From assembly GCA_002238485.1 (NCBI GenBank), contig MPMG01000004.1, positions 1 to 64,000 of the forward strand: 64,000 nucleotides of DNA, in the 5' to 3' direction. The DNA comes from Chloroflexi bacterium bin20 (GTDB lineage: Bacteria > Chloroflexota > Anaerolineae > Aggregatilineales > Phototrophicaceae). The notes beneath the pieces are model-generated. The model did not search any database, was not told the DNA's origin, and was given only the letters and a program-made list of their open reading frames with translations. Of this stretch, positions 38,613 to 46,967 are shown piece after piece (the first letter of the stretch is position 1; every line of letters begins with the position of its first letter). The translations under genes and the position numbers were made by a program.

Positions 38613-38636
38613 TTACGATTTACAATTCAGGCGCCG

Positions 38637-40310
38637 CTAGCACTGATCGGCGTTGATGAATTGCTGGAAGATGGACTTGTAGATAGCGAAAGCCTGTCCC
38701 GTGCCGGTGTGGTTGGGGCTGGCGCAATCGGCGGATGCCTGCCACGAGACAACGACATCGTTGGCGTCCAGGCTGGAGCCATCGTGGAAGAGGACGCCTT
38801 CGCGCAGGTTGAAGGTCCAGGTCAAGCCGTCATCTGATGCTGACCAGGATTCCGCCAAGCCCGGAATGACATCGACGCCGCCGCGCTCAAAGTCGAGCAG
38901 CGCTTCACTTACCTGGTGGCAGGCGCGGAAGGTCTCGCCGTCCCAGGTGTCGTTGCAATAGAGCGAGATCGGCTCGGCATTCTGCATATAGATGACATTG
39001 TTGTCGTCTGGGTCTTCAATGCGCGAGAACTCCTCGGTGCCATCGAGCAAGCCGGGATGCACACCGACCATGCGCACTTGCCAGACATCGGCGGCGCCGG
39101 CATGGCCGAAAGGCACCCAGGGCACGTGTTCGGCCATCGCATCGGCGACTTGCCGGAAGTATCCCATGCGCTCTTCGGGGTCAAGCACTTGAGAAGCGGC
39201 GACCAAGGGCTCGTACAACGCGGGGTTGGGAACGCCTAGTTGCGTATTGTTGGGACCGAAGCAGCAACTGTAGAAGTTGGAGGCATCGGGGAAGTCGGCA
39301 TGCCAGCCCAGGATATGCAGCGGCTCGTTGCCAGCATTCGCCGAAGCGAGGAAAGTGCCGGATTCAACCACTTGTACATCGGCGATGACGCCAATATCGG
39401 CGAGCTGCGCCGCCACATCGTTGGCGATGATGCCCGGGTTGGGCAGGTAGCCGCGCACGACATCGCGCCAGGTCAAGGTCAGCGCGCGGTCTTCGCCTGT
39501 GCGGGTATCGACCAGCGAATCCAGCGGCAGCTCAAAGCCCAGATCGGCAGCGGCTTCCTCGAGAAGCGCTTTCGCGGCCTCCTGGTCAAAGCCCGGCACG
39601 CCGCTTTCGCCGACATGGCCGAATACGGCGGGTGGCGCAAAGTCCGATGTCAATGGCGAGCCAGGCGGGAAGAAGTTGTCAACGATGCGCTGGCGGTCGA
39701 TGCCCATGGCGATGGCTTTGCGAACGCGCACATCATCGAGCGGCGCGAAGTAGTTGCTCATCGCCACATACACGCCAGTCAGCGGGGGAATGTCGATTAG
39801 GTTGAAGTTGGGGTCGGCGCGGAAGACGGGGATGTCATCTGGATTGGCGAACTTCATGCCGTCAATGGTGCCAGCGCGCAGCTCGGTCGCGCGGGCGGCC
39901 GCCTCGGAATTCCAGCGCAGGATTACTACATCTTCAATGGAAGGCTCGCCCCAGTAGTCATCAAAGCGCTCAAAGACAATTTCGTTGCCCTGGTCCCAGT
40001 TGACCAGCTTGAGCGGACCGGTGCCAATGGCGTGGGACAATAAATCGCCCTCGCCGCCAGTTGCGTTTACATACTCTGCGGGATGGACAGACAAGCCCAG
40101 GCTGGCGGCTTTCTGTTCGAAGATGGCATCCTGGTTGCAGAGCGTAACGACAACAGTGAGTTCGTCCACCGCTTCAACCGACTTGAGGTTGCCGCCGTAG
40201 TCGCAGTCAGCAGCAGAAAAACTCAGCAAATCGCCTTGGCTGGCAGCCGGCAGCGCCAATAGCCCCAGCAGCAAAGCTAGCAAGAGCGTCATACGATAAC
40301 GCGAATTCAT
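38637..40310 (-). CDS. ABC transporter solute-binding protein, family 5 (peptide/solute), circularly permuted
   Basis: An exported binding protein of about 557 residues with a signal peptide (MTLLLALLLGLLALPAASQG). The family-5 core is clear: KSVEAVDELTVVVTL, GTGPLKLVNWDQGNEIVFERFDDYWG, FAPLDDVRVRKAIAMGIDRQRIVDNFFPPG. The segment that normally comes first (IPGLAESWSASDDGLTWTF, then LREGVLFHDGS, then ANDVVVSW) is at the C terminus, about residues 465-540. The order is therefore a circular permutation. There are eight or so cysteines, including the last residue and one near the mature N terminus, which may tie the ends. ATG 40310 has GGAGG at eight bases. It faces the two permease genes and probably serves the same importer. 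No lipobox is seen. Confidence 0.9.
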   Translation of the reverse strand: MNSRYRMTLLLALLLGLLALPAASQGDLLSFSAADCDYGGNLKSVEAVDELTVVVTLCNQDAIFEQKAASLGLSVHPAEYVNATGGEGDLLSHAIGTGPLKLVNWDQGNEIVFERFDDYWGEPSIEDVVILRWNSEAAARATELRAGTIDGMKFANPDDIPVFRADPNFNLIDIPPLTGVYVAMSNYFAPLDDVRVRKAIAMGIDRQRIVDNFFPPGSPLTSDFAPPAVFGHVGESGVPGFDQEAAKALLEEAAADLGFELPLDSLVDTRTGEDRALTLTWRDVVRGYLPNPGIIANDVAAQLADIGVIADVQVVESGTFLASANAGNEPLHILGWHADFPDASNFYSCCFGPNNTQLGVPNPALYEPLVAASQVLDPEERMGYFRQVADAMAEHVPWVPFGHAGAADVWQVRMVGVHPGLLDGTEEFSRIEDPDDNNVIYMQNAEPISLYCNDTWDGETFRACHQVSEALLDFERGGVDVIPGLAESWSASDDGLTWTFNLREGVLFHDGSSLDANDVVVSWQASADCASPNHTGTGQAFAIYKSIFQQFINADQC

Positions 40311-40335
40311 GATAAAGCCTCCATTTGCTTGCGTG

Positions 40336-40361
40336 ATTATAGAACCTCTCGCTGCGAGAGG
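40336..40361 (-). promoter_or_regulatory. Promoter with embedded palindrome for the solute-binding protein gene
   Basis: On the minus strand a perfect TATAAT (40341-40336) lies 25 bases before the ATG. CCTCTCGCAGCGAGAGG (40361-40345), a perfect seven-base inverted repeat, fills the spacer between -10 and the place of a -35 (CTGCCT, poor). This looks like an operator for a repressor or activator. Confidence 0.55.
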
Positions 40362-40475
40362 CAGCCTGATTGTACCGCGTATGGCAGGATGCGCCAAAGT
40401 GGGCGGATAACTCGCAGCGCAAGCCCCGTCCGGATGATGAGGACATGGCGCGGAAACAGCGGTTGGCGCCTAGGG

Positions 40476-41234
40476 CTAAAACTCAAACTCGTCGAAGTCG
40501 CGGCAGAGGGTTATGGGACCGTCGTAAGTCTGCGCCGCTTCGGGCACCAAGGTCTCGGGATTTTGATTCCAGACCTGATAATGGATCAAGCGAAGCTCTT
40601 TGGCGCCTGCTTCCGTCGCTGCTTCACCAGCCATGCGCCCCGTACTGTGCCCGGGCGGCGGTCCGCCGGCTTCATGGATGAAGATGTCCGCATCTTTGCC
40701 GATCTTCAGCGCGTTTGGGCAGGGTTCGGTATCGCAGCTATAGGCCAGCACCTTGCCGTTGTGCTTGTTGGTGATGCGCATGCCAATTGTGGGGATGAAG
40801 TGCACGACCGGGAAGGAGCGAATGAGAAAGTCGCGATTTTCGAAGAGCAACGTGTCATCGCCCAAACCCGTGCGCGTGAACGAAACCGGGAAGAAGTTGG
40901 GCCAATACGCCCAGCCGTACATATCCATCATGCCTTCGACGCGGTCGATGCAATGCGGGATGCCATAGAAGCGGATCGGCTGTTTGCGCCCCATCTGCCA
41001 CATGTGCATGAGCATATTGGGCACGCCAGCCACATGATCGGAATGAAAATGCGTCAGGATAATGTCTTGCAGCGCCAGGTCATCAATGCCCAGCCCCTTG
41101 ATTTTTTCCAAAGGGTTCGAGCCGGCATCGACCAGCACCGGACCGTCTTCTTTGCCGATCAACAGAAAATGCGAGTAGTCGTGCTGGGCGTCGCAGACCG
41201 CGCCAGAAGAGCCGAGGATGATTACACGCGCCAT
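40476..41234 (-). CDS. MBL-fold hydrolase, RNase Z/arylsulfatase-like
   Basis: 252 residues of the metallo-beta-lactamase fold. The metal motif LTHFHSDHVAG (His-x-His-x-Asp-His), VVHFIPTIGMRI, SCDTEPC and a distal HEAGG/HSTG segment match the ElaC/RNase Z and phosphorylcholine-esterase-like branch. The flexible arm of true RNase Z is absent, so a tRNase role is doubtful. The start is ATG 41234 (MARVIILGSSGA, the usual first strand). Confidence 0.85.
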   Translation of the reverse strand: MARVIILGSSGAVCDAQHDYSHFLLIGKEDGPVLVDAGSNPLEKIKGLGIDDLALQDIILTHFHSDHVAGVPNMLMHMWQMGRKQPIRFYGIPHCIDRVEGMMDMYGWAYWPNFFPVSFTRTGLGDDTLLFENRDFLIRSFPVVHFIPTIGMRITNKHNGKVLAYSCDTEPCPNALKIGKDADIFIHEAGGPPPGHSTGRMAGEAATEAGAKELRLIHYQVWNQNPETLVPEAAQTYDGPITLCRDFDEFEF

Positions 41235-41319
41235 GTCCGAGCCTTCACACTGCCCAACAAGTCAACAGCAGTATATCAGTTTTATGCGCCGACTCCCTGC
41301 ACTGCAAATCTCTGCCACA

Positions 41320-42405
41320 TCACGAGTCGGTCCCGGGCAGGCTTTCCGAGCGTTCCGCCGCGTCATCCGCCGCTTTCAACTCGTCCAAGCGACCGCCACG
41401 GTGCCGCCGCAGCAGCAGCGCAACCGACAGGACCAGCGCGATCAAGGTGATCGTCTGCGAGCTGTTGATGCCCGTTTGCCCGATGGTGGCAAATTCCACG
41501 CGCATGAATTCCAGCAGGAAGCGCCCAATGGAATACTGCGCGACAGATAGCAGCAGGATGTCGCCGCTCACCAAACGTCCACGATATAGATGATACACGC
41601 GCCACAAGACCACGAAGGCGACCAGACTCCACAGCGCTTCGTAAGCCCAAAGCGGATGAAATAGCGTGTCAATTGGATGTTCGATCAAACTTTCATAGGG
41701 CGCGACGCGAGCTTGTCGCGGGATGTTGATGCCCCAGGGCAGATTTGTGGGGCCCCCATAGAGCTCTTGATTGATGTAGTTGGCAATTCTGCCGATCGCT
41801 TGCCCCAGCGGAATGGCGACGCCGGCAATATCCATCCAGGGGCCTAGGCGCATGCCTTCGTCCGGGAAGCTGCTCAGCGGGCGTCGATAACGAAAAGGCG
41901 CGGCATCCTTGCCACGCAGGCGATTCATCGCGGCATGTAGAAGCCACTCCAGCAATTGGTAGAGCCAGATCAGAGGCGTAACGAGCGTGGTCAGCGCGCC
42001 AACAATGCGGTTGTGCCAAGGGCTGAGATAGAGCCAGGCGCCCAGAGAGCCGCCTATCATCGCGCCGAATATACTGAGTCCGCCATTCCAAATGGCTATT
42101 GCGCCGTATTCGCTGTCAAAGAAGTTTTGCAGCATCCAGGCTGTGTCTTGGCAAAGCTCGCCCTCGATGCCGCAGCCTGTCGTCAGCGAGACTGGCGGGA
42201 AGAGCACGAACCACAAGCGCGCGCCAACGATGCCGGGAATAATCGCCCAAGTCAGACCGCCCCAGATATGATCGGAATCATGACCGCTGCGACTAGCCAG
42301 CAACGAAGCGACATACGCGCCCGCCAGCAGCGCCAGCACAATAATGATGCCGTAATAGCGCACCTGCAAGTTGCCGATGACCAGATATGCTTGCTCAAAC
42401 TCCAT
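41320..42405 (-). CDS. lgt: Prolipoprotein diacylglyceryl transferase
   Basis: Membrane enzyme attaching diacylglycerol from phosphatidylglycerol to the lipobox Cys of preprolipoproteins. 361 residues, seven membrane helices, with the Lgt signature GRIANYINQELYG and NGGLSIFGAMIGG; the catalytic Arg is in the signature. An extra cytoplasmic stretch of roughly 50 residues (about 145-195, WLLHAAMNRLRGKDAAPFRYRR) enlarges it relative to E. coli Lgt (291). The ATG is immediately after the TAA of the phosphatidyltransferase gene. lspA is in this window at 20926. Confidence 0.94.
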   Translation of the reverse strand: MEFEQAYLVIGNLQVRYYGIIIVLALLAGAYVASLLASRSGHDSDHIWGGLTWAIIPGIVGARLWFVLFPPVSLTTGCGIEGELCQDTAWMLQNFFDSEYGAIAIWNGGLSIFGAMIGGSLGAWLYLSPWHNRIVGALTTLVTPLIWLYQLLEWLLHAAMNRLRGKDAAPFRYRRPLSSFPDEGMRLGPWMDIAGVAIPLGQAIGRIANYINQELYGGPTNLPWGINIPRQARVAPYESLIEHPIDTLFHPLWAYEALWSLVAFVVLWRVYHLYRGRLVSGDILLLSVAQYSIGRFLLEFMRVEFATIGQTGINSSQTITLIALVLSVALLLRRHRGGRLDELKAADDAAERSESLPGTDS

Positions 42406-43041
42406 TTACCCACCTCGGTCTTTCAGTGTCCTGTGTACATATCGCAATCGCTGCAGCGCCGTGAAGTTTGTGCCAGCCGCCAGCAGCAGCAAACCGATTT
42501 CCAATGGCGCGACGCTGTCCAAAATGCCCGCGGCGAATGTCATCACCAGCAAAACGATCACCCGCTCCAGCCGCGAAAACAGCCCGACAGTCGCCTTGAC
42601 AGCCACTTTGGCATCTTCGGCACGAGCGCGGATGTAGCTGACCAAGAAACTGCCCACCAGCGCAGCCAGCGCAGCCAACAACATGTCCATCCGTCCATGC
42701 CCGGCGAAATAATACCCGAAAGCGGCGAAAATAAAACCGTCAGCATAACGGTCGAGTGTCGAATCCAGCACCATGCCAAAGCGGTCCTCTCGCCCGGCCG
42801 CCCGTGCCACAGCGCCATCAAGCGCATCCAGCGGCAGGCTGCACAACATCAGCAGCGCGCCAATCAGAAATGCGCCATGCGCCAGCAACAGCGCCGCCAG
42901 CCCCACCAGCAGCAACCCGAACATGGTCACCTGGTCGGCCTGCACCCCCAGCCGCGCCAGCCCCGCGCCGAGCCGGTCCAGCGGGGCTTGTGTATGCTCA
43001 CGCAGGCGGTCGGTAAACGTTGGTGGTTGCGCCTCAGGCAT
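42406..43041 (-). CDS. CDP-alcohol phosphatidyltransferase
   Basis: 211 residues with the CDP-OH-P motif D-G-x2-A-R-x8-G-x3-D-x3-D present as DGAVARAAGREDRFGMVLDSTLD. Six membrane helices. It makes a phospholipid by displacing CMP from CDP-diacylglycerol with an alcohol. Resemblance to phosphatidylinositol-phosphate synthases is possible, but the acceptor is unknown. ATG 43041 with AAGG upstream is chosen; the frame runs back across the tRNA-Pro gene and must not be extended. Adjacent to lgt (no gap). Confidence 0.88.
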   Translation of the reverse strand: MPEAQPPTFTDRLREHTQAPLDRLGAGLARLGVQADQVTMFGLLLVGLAALLLAHGAFLIGALLMLCSLPLDALDGAVARAAGREDRFGMVLDSTLDRYADGFIFAAFGYYFAGHGRMDMLLAALAALVGSFLVSYIRARAEDAKVAVKATVGLFSRLERVIVLLVMTFAAGILDSVAPLEIGLLLLAAGTNFTALQRLRYVHRTLKDRGG

Positions 43042-43090
43042 AATCTGACCTTGTAACCCGTCTCTGCATCGGCTAGACTGCCCGCCAAGT

Positions 43091-43164
43091 CGGGGCGTGG
43101 CGCAGCCCGGTAGCGCGCACCGTTCGGGTCGGTGAGGTCGTGGGTTCAAATCCCGCCGCCCCGA
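43091..43164 (+). tRNA. tRNA-Pro (CGG)
   Basis: A 74-base cloverleaf. Acceptor CGGGGCG (43091-43097) pairs with CGCCCCG (43157-43163). D arm GCGCAGCCCGGTAGCGC. Anticodon stem CACCG/CGGTG with loop TTCGGGT, anticodon CGG. T arm with GTTCAAAT. Discriminator A; the CCA is not encoded. A terminator follows at 43178. Confidence 0.97.
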
Positions 43165-43177
43165 CACATCCATACCC

Positions 43178-43205
43178 ACTGCTAGGCACTTGCTGGCAGT
43201 TTTTC
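43178..43205 (+). terminator. Terminator after tRNA-Pro
   Basis: ACTGCTAG (43178-43185), loop GCACTTG, CTGGCAGT (43193-43200), followed by Ts (43200-43204) and further T-rich sequence. An eight-base stem with one G-T. It overlaps the stop codon of the convergent MFS gene. Confidence 0.75.
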
Positions 43206-44508
43206 ATTTTGTCACCATCGCCAGCGCGCCATCCATCACACCGTTCTTGCGCGACCAAACCCACAGAAAAGCCGCCGGCAAGATCGCCAAAGCTACTAAT
43301 GCGCCGCCCAGCCAGTTTGGCAAAGCCGGGTCGATTGCGAATAATCCACCCGAAACCGCCGTGGCGATGATGACGCCCAGGCTCATCACCGACTGATGCG
43401 CGCCCAGGATGCCGCCACGCAACTCTGGCGCGACCGTCTTGGTAACCAGCGACTGCAAGGCCGGCAGCAACAAGCCACTGCCCGCAGCGAATGCGATCAT
43501 ACTGACAGAGCCCAAAAGCGGCTCTGTGGCAACTGCCAGCATAAACATGCCGACCGCTCGTGCAGTCGCGCCCATGATGACGATGGCTGGATCGCCAAAA
43601 TGCCGCAGCGCCGCCGGCAAAATGACAATCTGCGTTAGGAATTGCCCCACGCCTACCACCATCAAAAGCAAGCCCACGCCCAGGCTGACCGCGGCAAAAT
43701 CCTCGCCAACGAAGAGCACCGCCTCGGCGAAGAGAGCGAATGTGCCGATCAATAGACCGAAGCCGAAACGCGATACAAAGGACACGCCCATCACCGCCAG
43801 CAGTGGCACATTGCCCAGCATGATAGTCAGGCGCATGCTGGCGCGTTTGCTGTCGCGGTTGCGGGCTTGGTCGGCATCGCTGAGCGTCTCTTCCAACGTG
43901 AACCAGGTCAATAGCACGGTGATCAAGGCCGCCGCCGCTGCAATCAAGAAGGGCATCTGGGGGCCCAGCGCGCTGGCCAGCAAGCCGCCGACAGCCGGAC
44001 CAACGATGAAACCCAGACCGAATGCCGCCATGACATAGCCCAGCGCGTGTGTGCGTTTGTGCTCGGGCATGATATCGGTCACATAGGCTTGCGCCACCAC
44101 GATGTTGCCGCCAGTGATACCATCCAGCACGCGCGCCAAGAACAAAATCGGCACAGACTGCGCAAAGCCAATCATCACAAAAGCGATGACCGTGCCGACC
44201 TGGCTGATCAGCAGCACGGGCAGGCGTCCACGCCGGTCGGACATGCGCCCGATGGTTGGACCCGCGATGAACTGCGCGCCGAAGAATGCAGTCAGCAACA
44301 GTGTGATCAGCTCTGGCGACATGGCGAATTCGCTTTGGGCATACAGCGGCAGGATCGGGTTGACCATGGCTGTGCCGATCATCTGCACGAAGACGATCAA
44401 CAATATGGTCAACATGCGGCGGTCAAAAACGCGGGGCTCTGGCTGCAAAAGGTTCCATCCCAAGCAAAAAAACTCTGTTGCGCTTGATGATAGGCGAAAG
44501 CGCGGCAT
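43204..44508 (-). CDS. MFS transporter, multidrug/tetracycline-like (DHA1)
   Basis: About 434 residues, twelve membrane helices. The conserved loop 2-3 motif is GRMSDRRGRLPVLLISQ. Helix 4 has LARVLDGITGGNIVVAQAYVTDI, a hallmark of TetA/DHA1 proton-linked exporters, and helix 5 ends in GPAVGGLLAS. ATG 44508 gives a 30-residue N-terminal lead. ATG 44415 starts right at helix 1 (LTILLIVFVQMIG) and is nearly as likely; neither has a strong Shine-Dalgarno. The open frame to 44799 overlaps the phosphatase gene and is rejected. The substrate is unknown. Confidence 0.88.
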   Translation of the reverse strand: MPRFRLSSSATEFFCLGWNLLQPEPRVFDRRMLTILLIVFVQMIGTAMVNPILPLYAQSEFAMSPELITLLLTAFFGAQFIAGPTIGRMSDRRGRLPVLLISQVGTVIAFVMIGFAQSVPILFLARVLDGITGGNIVVAQAYVTDIMPEHKRTHALGYVMAAFGLGFIVGPAVGGLLASALGPQMPFLIAAAAALITVLLTWFTLEETLSDADQARNRDSKRASMRLTIMLGNVPLLAVMGVSFVSRFGFGLLIGTFALFAEAVLFVGEDFAAVSLGVGLLLMVVGVGQFLTQIVILPAALRHFGDPAIVIMGATARAVGMFMLAVATEPLLGSVSMIAFAAGSGLLLPALQSLVTKTVAPELRGGILGAHQSVMSLGVIIATAVSGGLFAIDPALPNWLGGALVALAILPAAFLWVWSRKNGVMDGALAMVTK

Positions 44509-44589
44509 ATAGTTAGCCACGATATGGGGCGATTGCAGACGCGCGCCAGCACTGCTAGACTCGTATGATCCTGGCGAAAGGCACTGCGA

Positions 44590-45204
44590 TTGAAAACCAC
44601 CCTGTACCTGATGCGGCATGGCGAAGTGCACAATCCCAAAAAGATCTTGTATGGCCGCCTGCCTGGCTACAAGCTGAGCGAGACTGGCAAATTGCAGGCG
44701 CGCGCGGCCGGCCAATGGCTGGCAGGCAAGGCGATCCACGCTGTCTATTGCAGTCCCATGCAACGCGCGCAAGAAACCGCTGCCATCGTCGCCGAACAAT
44801 TGGATATGCTCATGCCGACGATCGATGAGCGCATAAGCGAAGTCTGCACGCCCTATGAAGGTCGCCCGACCAGCGAACTTGAAGCGATTGGATGGGACAT
44901 GTATTCAGGCAACGAGCCGCCCTACGAAACGCCTGCGATCGTGCTGGAACGCGTGCTGGATTTCCTCGACCTTGTGCGAAAACGACATGAGGACCAGGCT
45001 GTAGTCGCAGTCGGACATGGCGATATCCTGGTATTTCCCTGGCTGTATGCCCAGGGCGAAAAGCCCGATGCGCTGATGAAAGACCGGCTGCGGGATTATG
45101 GATTGCCAGTCGACTACCCGGCCACAGCCTCCATCATTCGCTTTGACTTATCGGGCGATCCGCGCGAATCGTTGCCGACCGTCAGCTATCATTGTCCGTA
45201 TTAG
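44590..45204 (+). CDS. Histidine phosphatase family protein (phosphoglycerate-mutase-like)
   Basis: 204 residues. The catalytic motif LMRHGEVHNP (His9) and the second His in VGHGDILVF give the branch-1 histidine-phosphatase core, with Arg in CSPMQRAQETA. Acts as a phosphatase or mutase on a small phosphorylated substrate, not specifiable from sequence. The start is TTG 44590 with AAAGG upstream; no closer ATG fits the fold. It converges with menC, six bases between stops. Confidence 0.88.
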   Translation: MKTTLYLMRHGEVHNPKKILYGRLPGYKLSETGKLQARAAGQWLAGKAIHAVYCSPMQRAQETAAIVAEQLDMLMPTIDERISEVCTPYEGRPTSELEAIGWDMYSGNEPPYETPAIVLERVLDFLDLVRKRHEDQAVVAVGHGDILVFPWLYAQGEKPDALMKDRLRDYGLPVDYPATASIIRFDLSGDPRESLPTVSYHCPY

Positions 45205-45210
45205 GCGGCA

Positions 45211-46368
45211 TCAAAACAGCGGCGCGAATGGATTGTGCTGCTGCCAGCGGTTGCGCGCCTCTTCCACGCGATCGCGCTGCACATCCACGCCGATGCCCGC
45301 GCCTGTCGGCAGGCTCAGTGAACTGCCCGCGCCCAACACAAAGGGCGGCTCCGTGATATCGGGGGCATAATAGCGGTCGGTGGCGGAGATGTCGCTGGGC
45401 AGCGTGACCGCCGGCAGCGAGGCCAATGCCAGGTTGGCTGCGCGCCCGATGCCTGTTTCCAGCATGCCGCCGATCCACAAGGGCGTCTTTGTCTCGACAC
45501 ATAACCGATAGATCGCGAGGCTCTCGCCGAAGCCGCCGACTCGCGCTGGCTTGAGATTGAGAATCGACCCCGCGCCCAGATGCAGCGCAATCCGCCAGTC
45601 CTGCGCGGAATGGATGCTCTCGTCAAGGCAGACGGGCGTCTTCAACTGCGGTCCGAGGCGGCTGTGCTGGTAGATGTCGTCGTGCGCCAGCGGCTGCTCG
45701 ATCATCAGCAGGTCGAATTGATCAAGCGCTTGCAGGTGGGCGGCATCGTCAAGCGTATAGGCGCTGTTGGCATCCAGCATCAGCGTGACATCGGGGAAGC
45801 GCTCGCGAACCGCCTTCGCCAGTTCGACATCCCAGCCGGGCGCGATCTTGAGCTTGATGCGCTGGTAGCCTTCGTCCAGGCGCTTGGCGATTAGCGCCAA
45901 CTGCGCGTCCAGCGTATCTTGCATGCCGATGCTCACGCCGACTGCCACTCGCTCGCGCGGTGTATGGTCGGGCGGCAAATGCGCGGCGAAGTAATCGGCA
46001 AGGCGCATGCGATTGGCTTTGGCGAGCAGGTCCCAGATGGCCGCTTCGATGCCGGCGCGCGCATGGTTGTTGCCCCGTATCGAGCGGAATAGCGCCGGCA
46101 CTTCGGTGGGCGAGCGCAGAGTCTGCCCCAACAGCTTGGGCACAAGGAAGTCGCGCATGATGTGCAGGGCGGTCAAGATGGTTTCCGCGCCATAGGACGG
46201 CTGCGTTTTCAGCGCGCTTTCGCCCCAGCCGGTCAGACCATCGCTGCTGAGCGCTTCGACCAATATGGCAGATTTGAAGGGCTCTGCGCCGTAGCTGGTT
46301 GTCAGCAACTCGACCAGTGGCAACGCCACCACATGCAGCTTGATCGCTTCAATCGTAACTGGACGCAT
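45211..46368 (-). CDS. menC: o-Succinylbenzoate synthase / N-succinylamino-acid racemase (enolase superfamily)
   Basis: 385 residues of the enolase superfamily, MenC/NSAR subgroup. The capping domain is MRPVTIEAIKLHVVALPLVEL. The barrel carries IKLKIAPG (second Lys as base), metal ligands in LMLDANSAY (Asp), MIEQPLAHDD (Glu) and VCLDESI (Asp), and the second base Lys in ILNLKPARVGGF. It makes o-succinylbenzoate in menaquinone synthesis or racemises N-acylamino acids; no other men genes are nearby, so the symbol is tentative. ATG 46368 has AGGAG upstream. Confidence 0.88.
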   Translation of the reverse strand: MRPVTIEAIKLHVVALPLVELLTTSYGAEPFKSAILVEALSSDGLTGWGESALKTQPSYGAETILTALHIMRDFLVPKLLGQTLRSPTEVPALFRSIRGNNHARAGIEAAIWDLLAKANRMRLADYFAAHLPPDHTPRERVAVGVSIGMQDTLDAQLALIAKRLDEGYQRIKLKIAPGWDVELAKAVRERFPDVTLMLDANSAYTLDDAAHLQALDQFDLLMIEQPLAHDDIYQHSRLGPQLKTPVCLDESIHSAQDWRIALHLGAGSILNLKPARVGGFGESLAIYRLCVETKTPLWIGGMLETGIGRAANLALASLPAVTLPSDISATDRYYAPDITEPPFVLGAGSSLSLPTGAGIGVDVQRDRVEEARNRWQQHNPFAPLF

Positions 46369-46579
46369 GGCAGTTTCTCCTGCAAGGCTGGATGTTGGTC
46401 TTGGCTTGCGATTGTCGGTGAAATGCGTGCCCCACACAACCTGCCTACCCTCTCGATTTCGTCCATAAGACTTTTCCGCTGCCCTTCGCCCCCTTCCCTA
46501 ACTTGTCGGGCAAAGCTGCAAAATATGTCCATTAGCCTGCTTACTTTGTATAAACTATATCAGAAGTTGGCTGTTTCAC

Positions 46580-46608
46580 TTGTACGACTTGCCTAATCAT
46601 GCTACATT
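46580..46608 (+). promoter_or_regulatory. Promoter of the 52-residue small protein
   Basis: TTGTAC (46580-46585), a 17-base spacer and an extended -10 TG-C-TACATT (46603-46608), giving a leader of about 30 bases to the GTG at 46644. Confidence 0.65.
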
Positions 46609-46643
46609 GCAAGTATCGGCTGCCCTAGAGATGGAGGCACATC

Positions 46644-46802
46644 GTGGAAAACCTGAGCTTCACGGGCGCGAGCTGGCACAAGCAGCGTATGCAGGCGCTG
46701 ATGGAAGAAGCGCGCATCGAGCGTTTCTTGCAGCAGAAGCGGCAGCGCGACGCGCAAGAGTGGTCGCAACGTCAGAACTGGCGCGATCGCAAGTCGAGCT
46801 AG
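46644..46802 (+). CDS. Novel small protein, 52 residues, charged helix
   Basis: Not recognised. The ORF starts with GTG 46644, preceded by GGAGG at six bases (46633-46637), and ends with TAG 46800-46802. It has its own promoter (46580-46608) and its own strong terminator (46823-46848), so it is a monocistronic gene. The product begins MENLSFTGASWHKQ and continues as a single Arg/Gln/Glu-rich helix (MQALMEEARIERFLQQKRQ...) with three Trp residues. It has no membrane segment and no cysteine. It is strongly basic toward the C terminus, so nucleic-acid or ribosome binding is conceivable. The reading frame differs from a longer overlapping ORF, which lacks these signals. Confidence 0.7.
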   Translation: MENLSFTGASWHKQRMQALMEEARIERFLQQKRQRDAQEWSQRQNWRDRKSS

Positions 46803-46822
46803 CGCAAAGACAGCCCGACCGG

Positions 46823-46848
46823 AAGCCTCGCCAGCGCGGGGCTTTTTT
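46823..46848 (+). terminator. Terminator of the small-protein gene
   Basis: AAGCCTCGC (46823-46831), loop CAGC, GCGGGGCTT (46836-46844), T tract 46843-46848. A nine-base stem with one T-G pair. Confidence 0.85.
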
Positions 46849-46872
46849 CTTTTCCAGAGGCTGCCCCACAAA

Positions 46873-46901
46873 TTGCCGCATCGGCTCGCCAGCAGTATAA
46901 T
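46873..46901 (+). promoter_or_regulatory. Promoter of the 46968-48050 gene
   Basis: TTGCCG (46873-46878), a 17-base spacer and a perfect TATAAT (46896-46901), 66 bases before the ATG at 46968. Confidence 0.7.
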
Positions 46902-46967
46902 CGGCGTGGATTGGTTGAGCGATTGACAAGCGCAATTGACCGCGCAGGACAAGGTTTTCTCGACACG

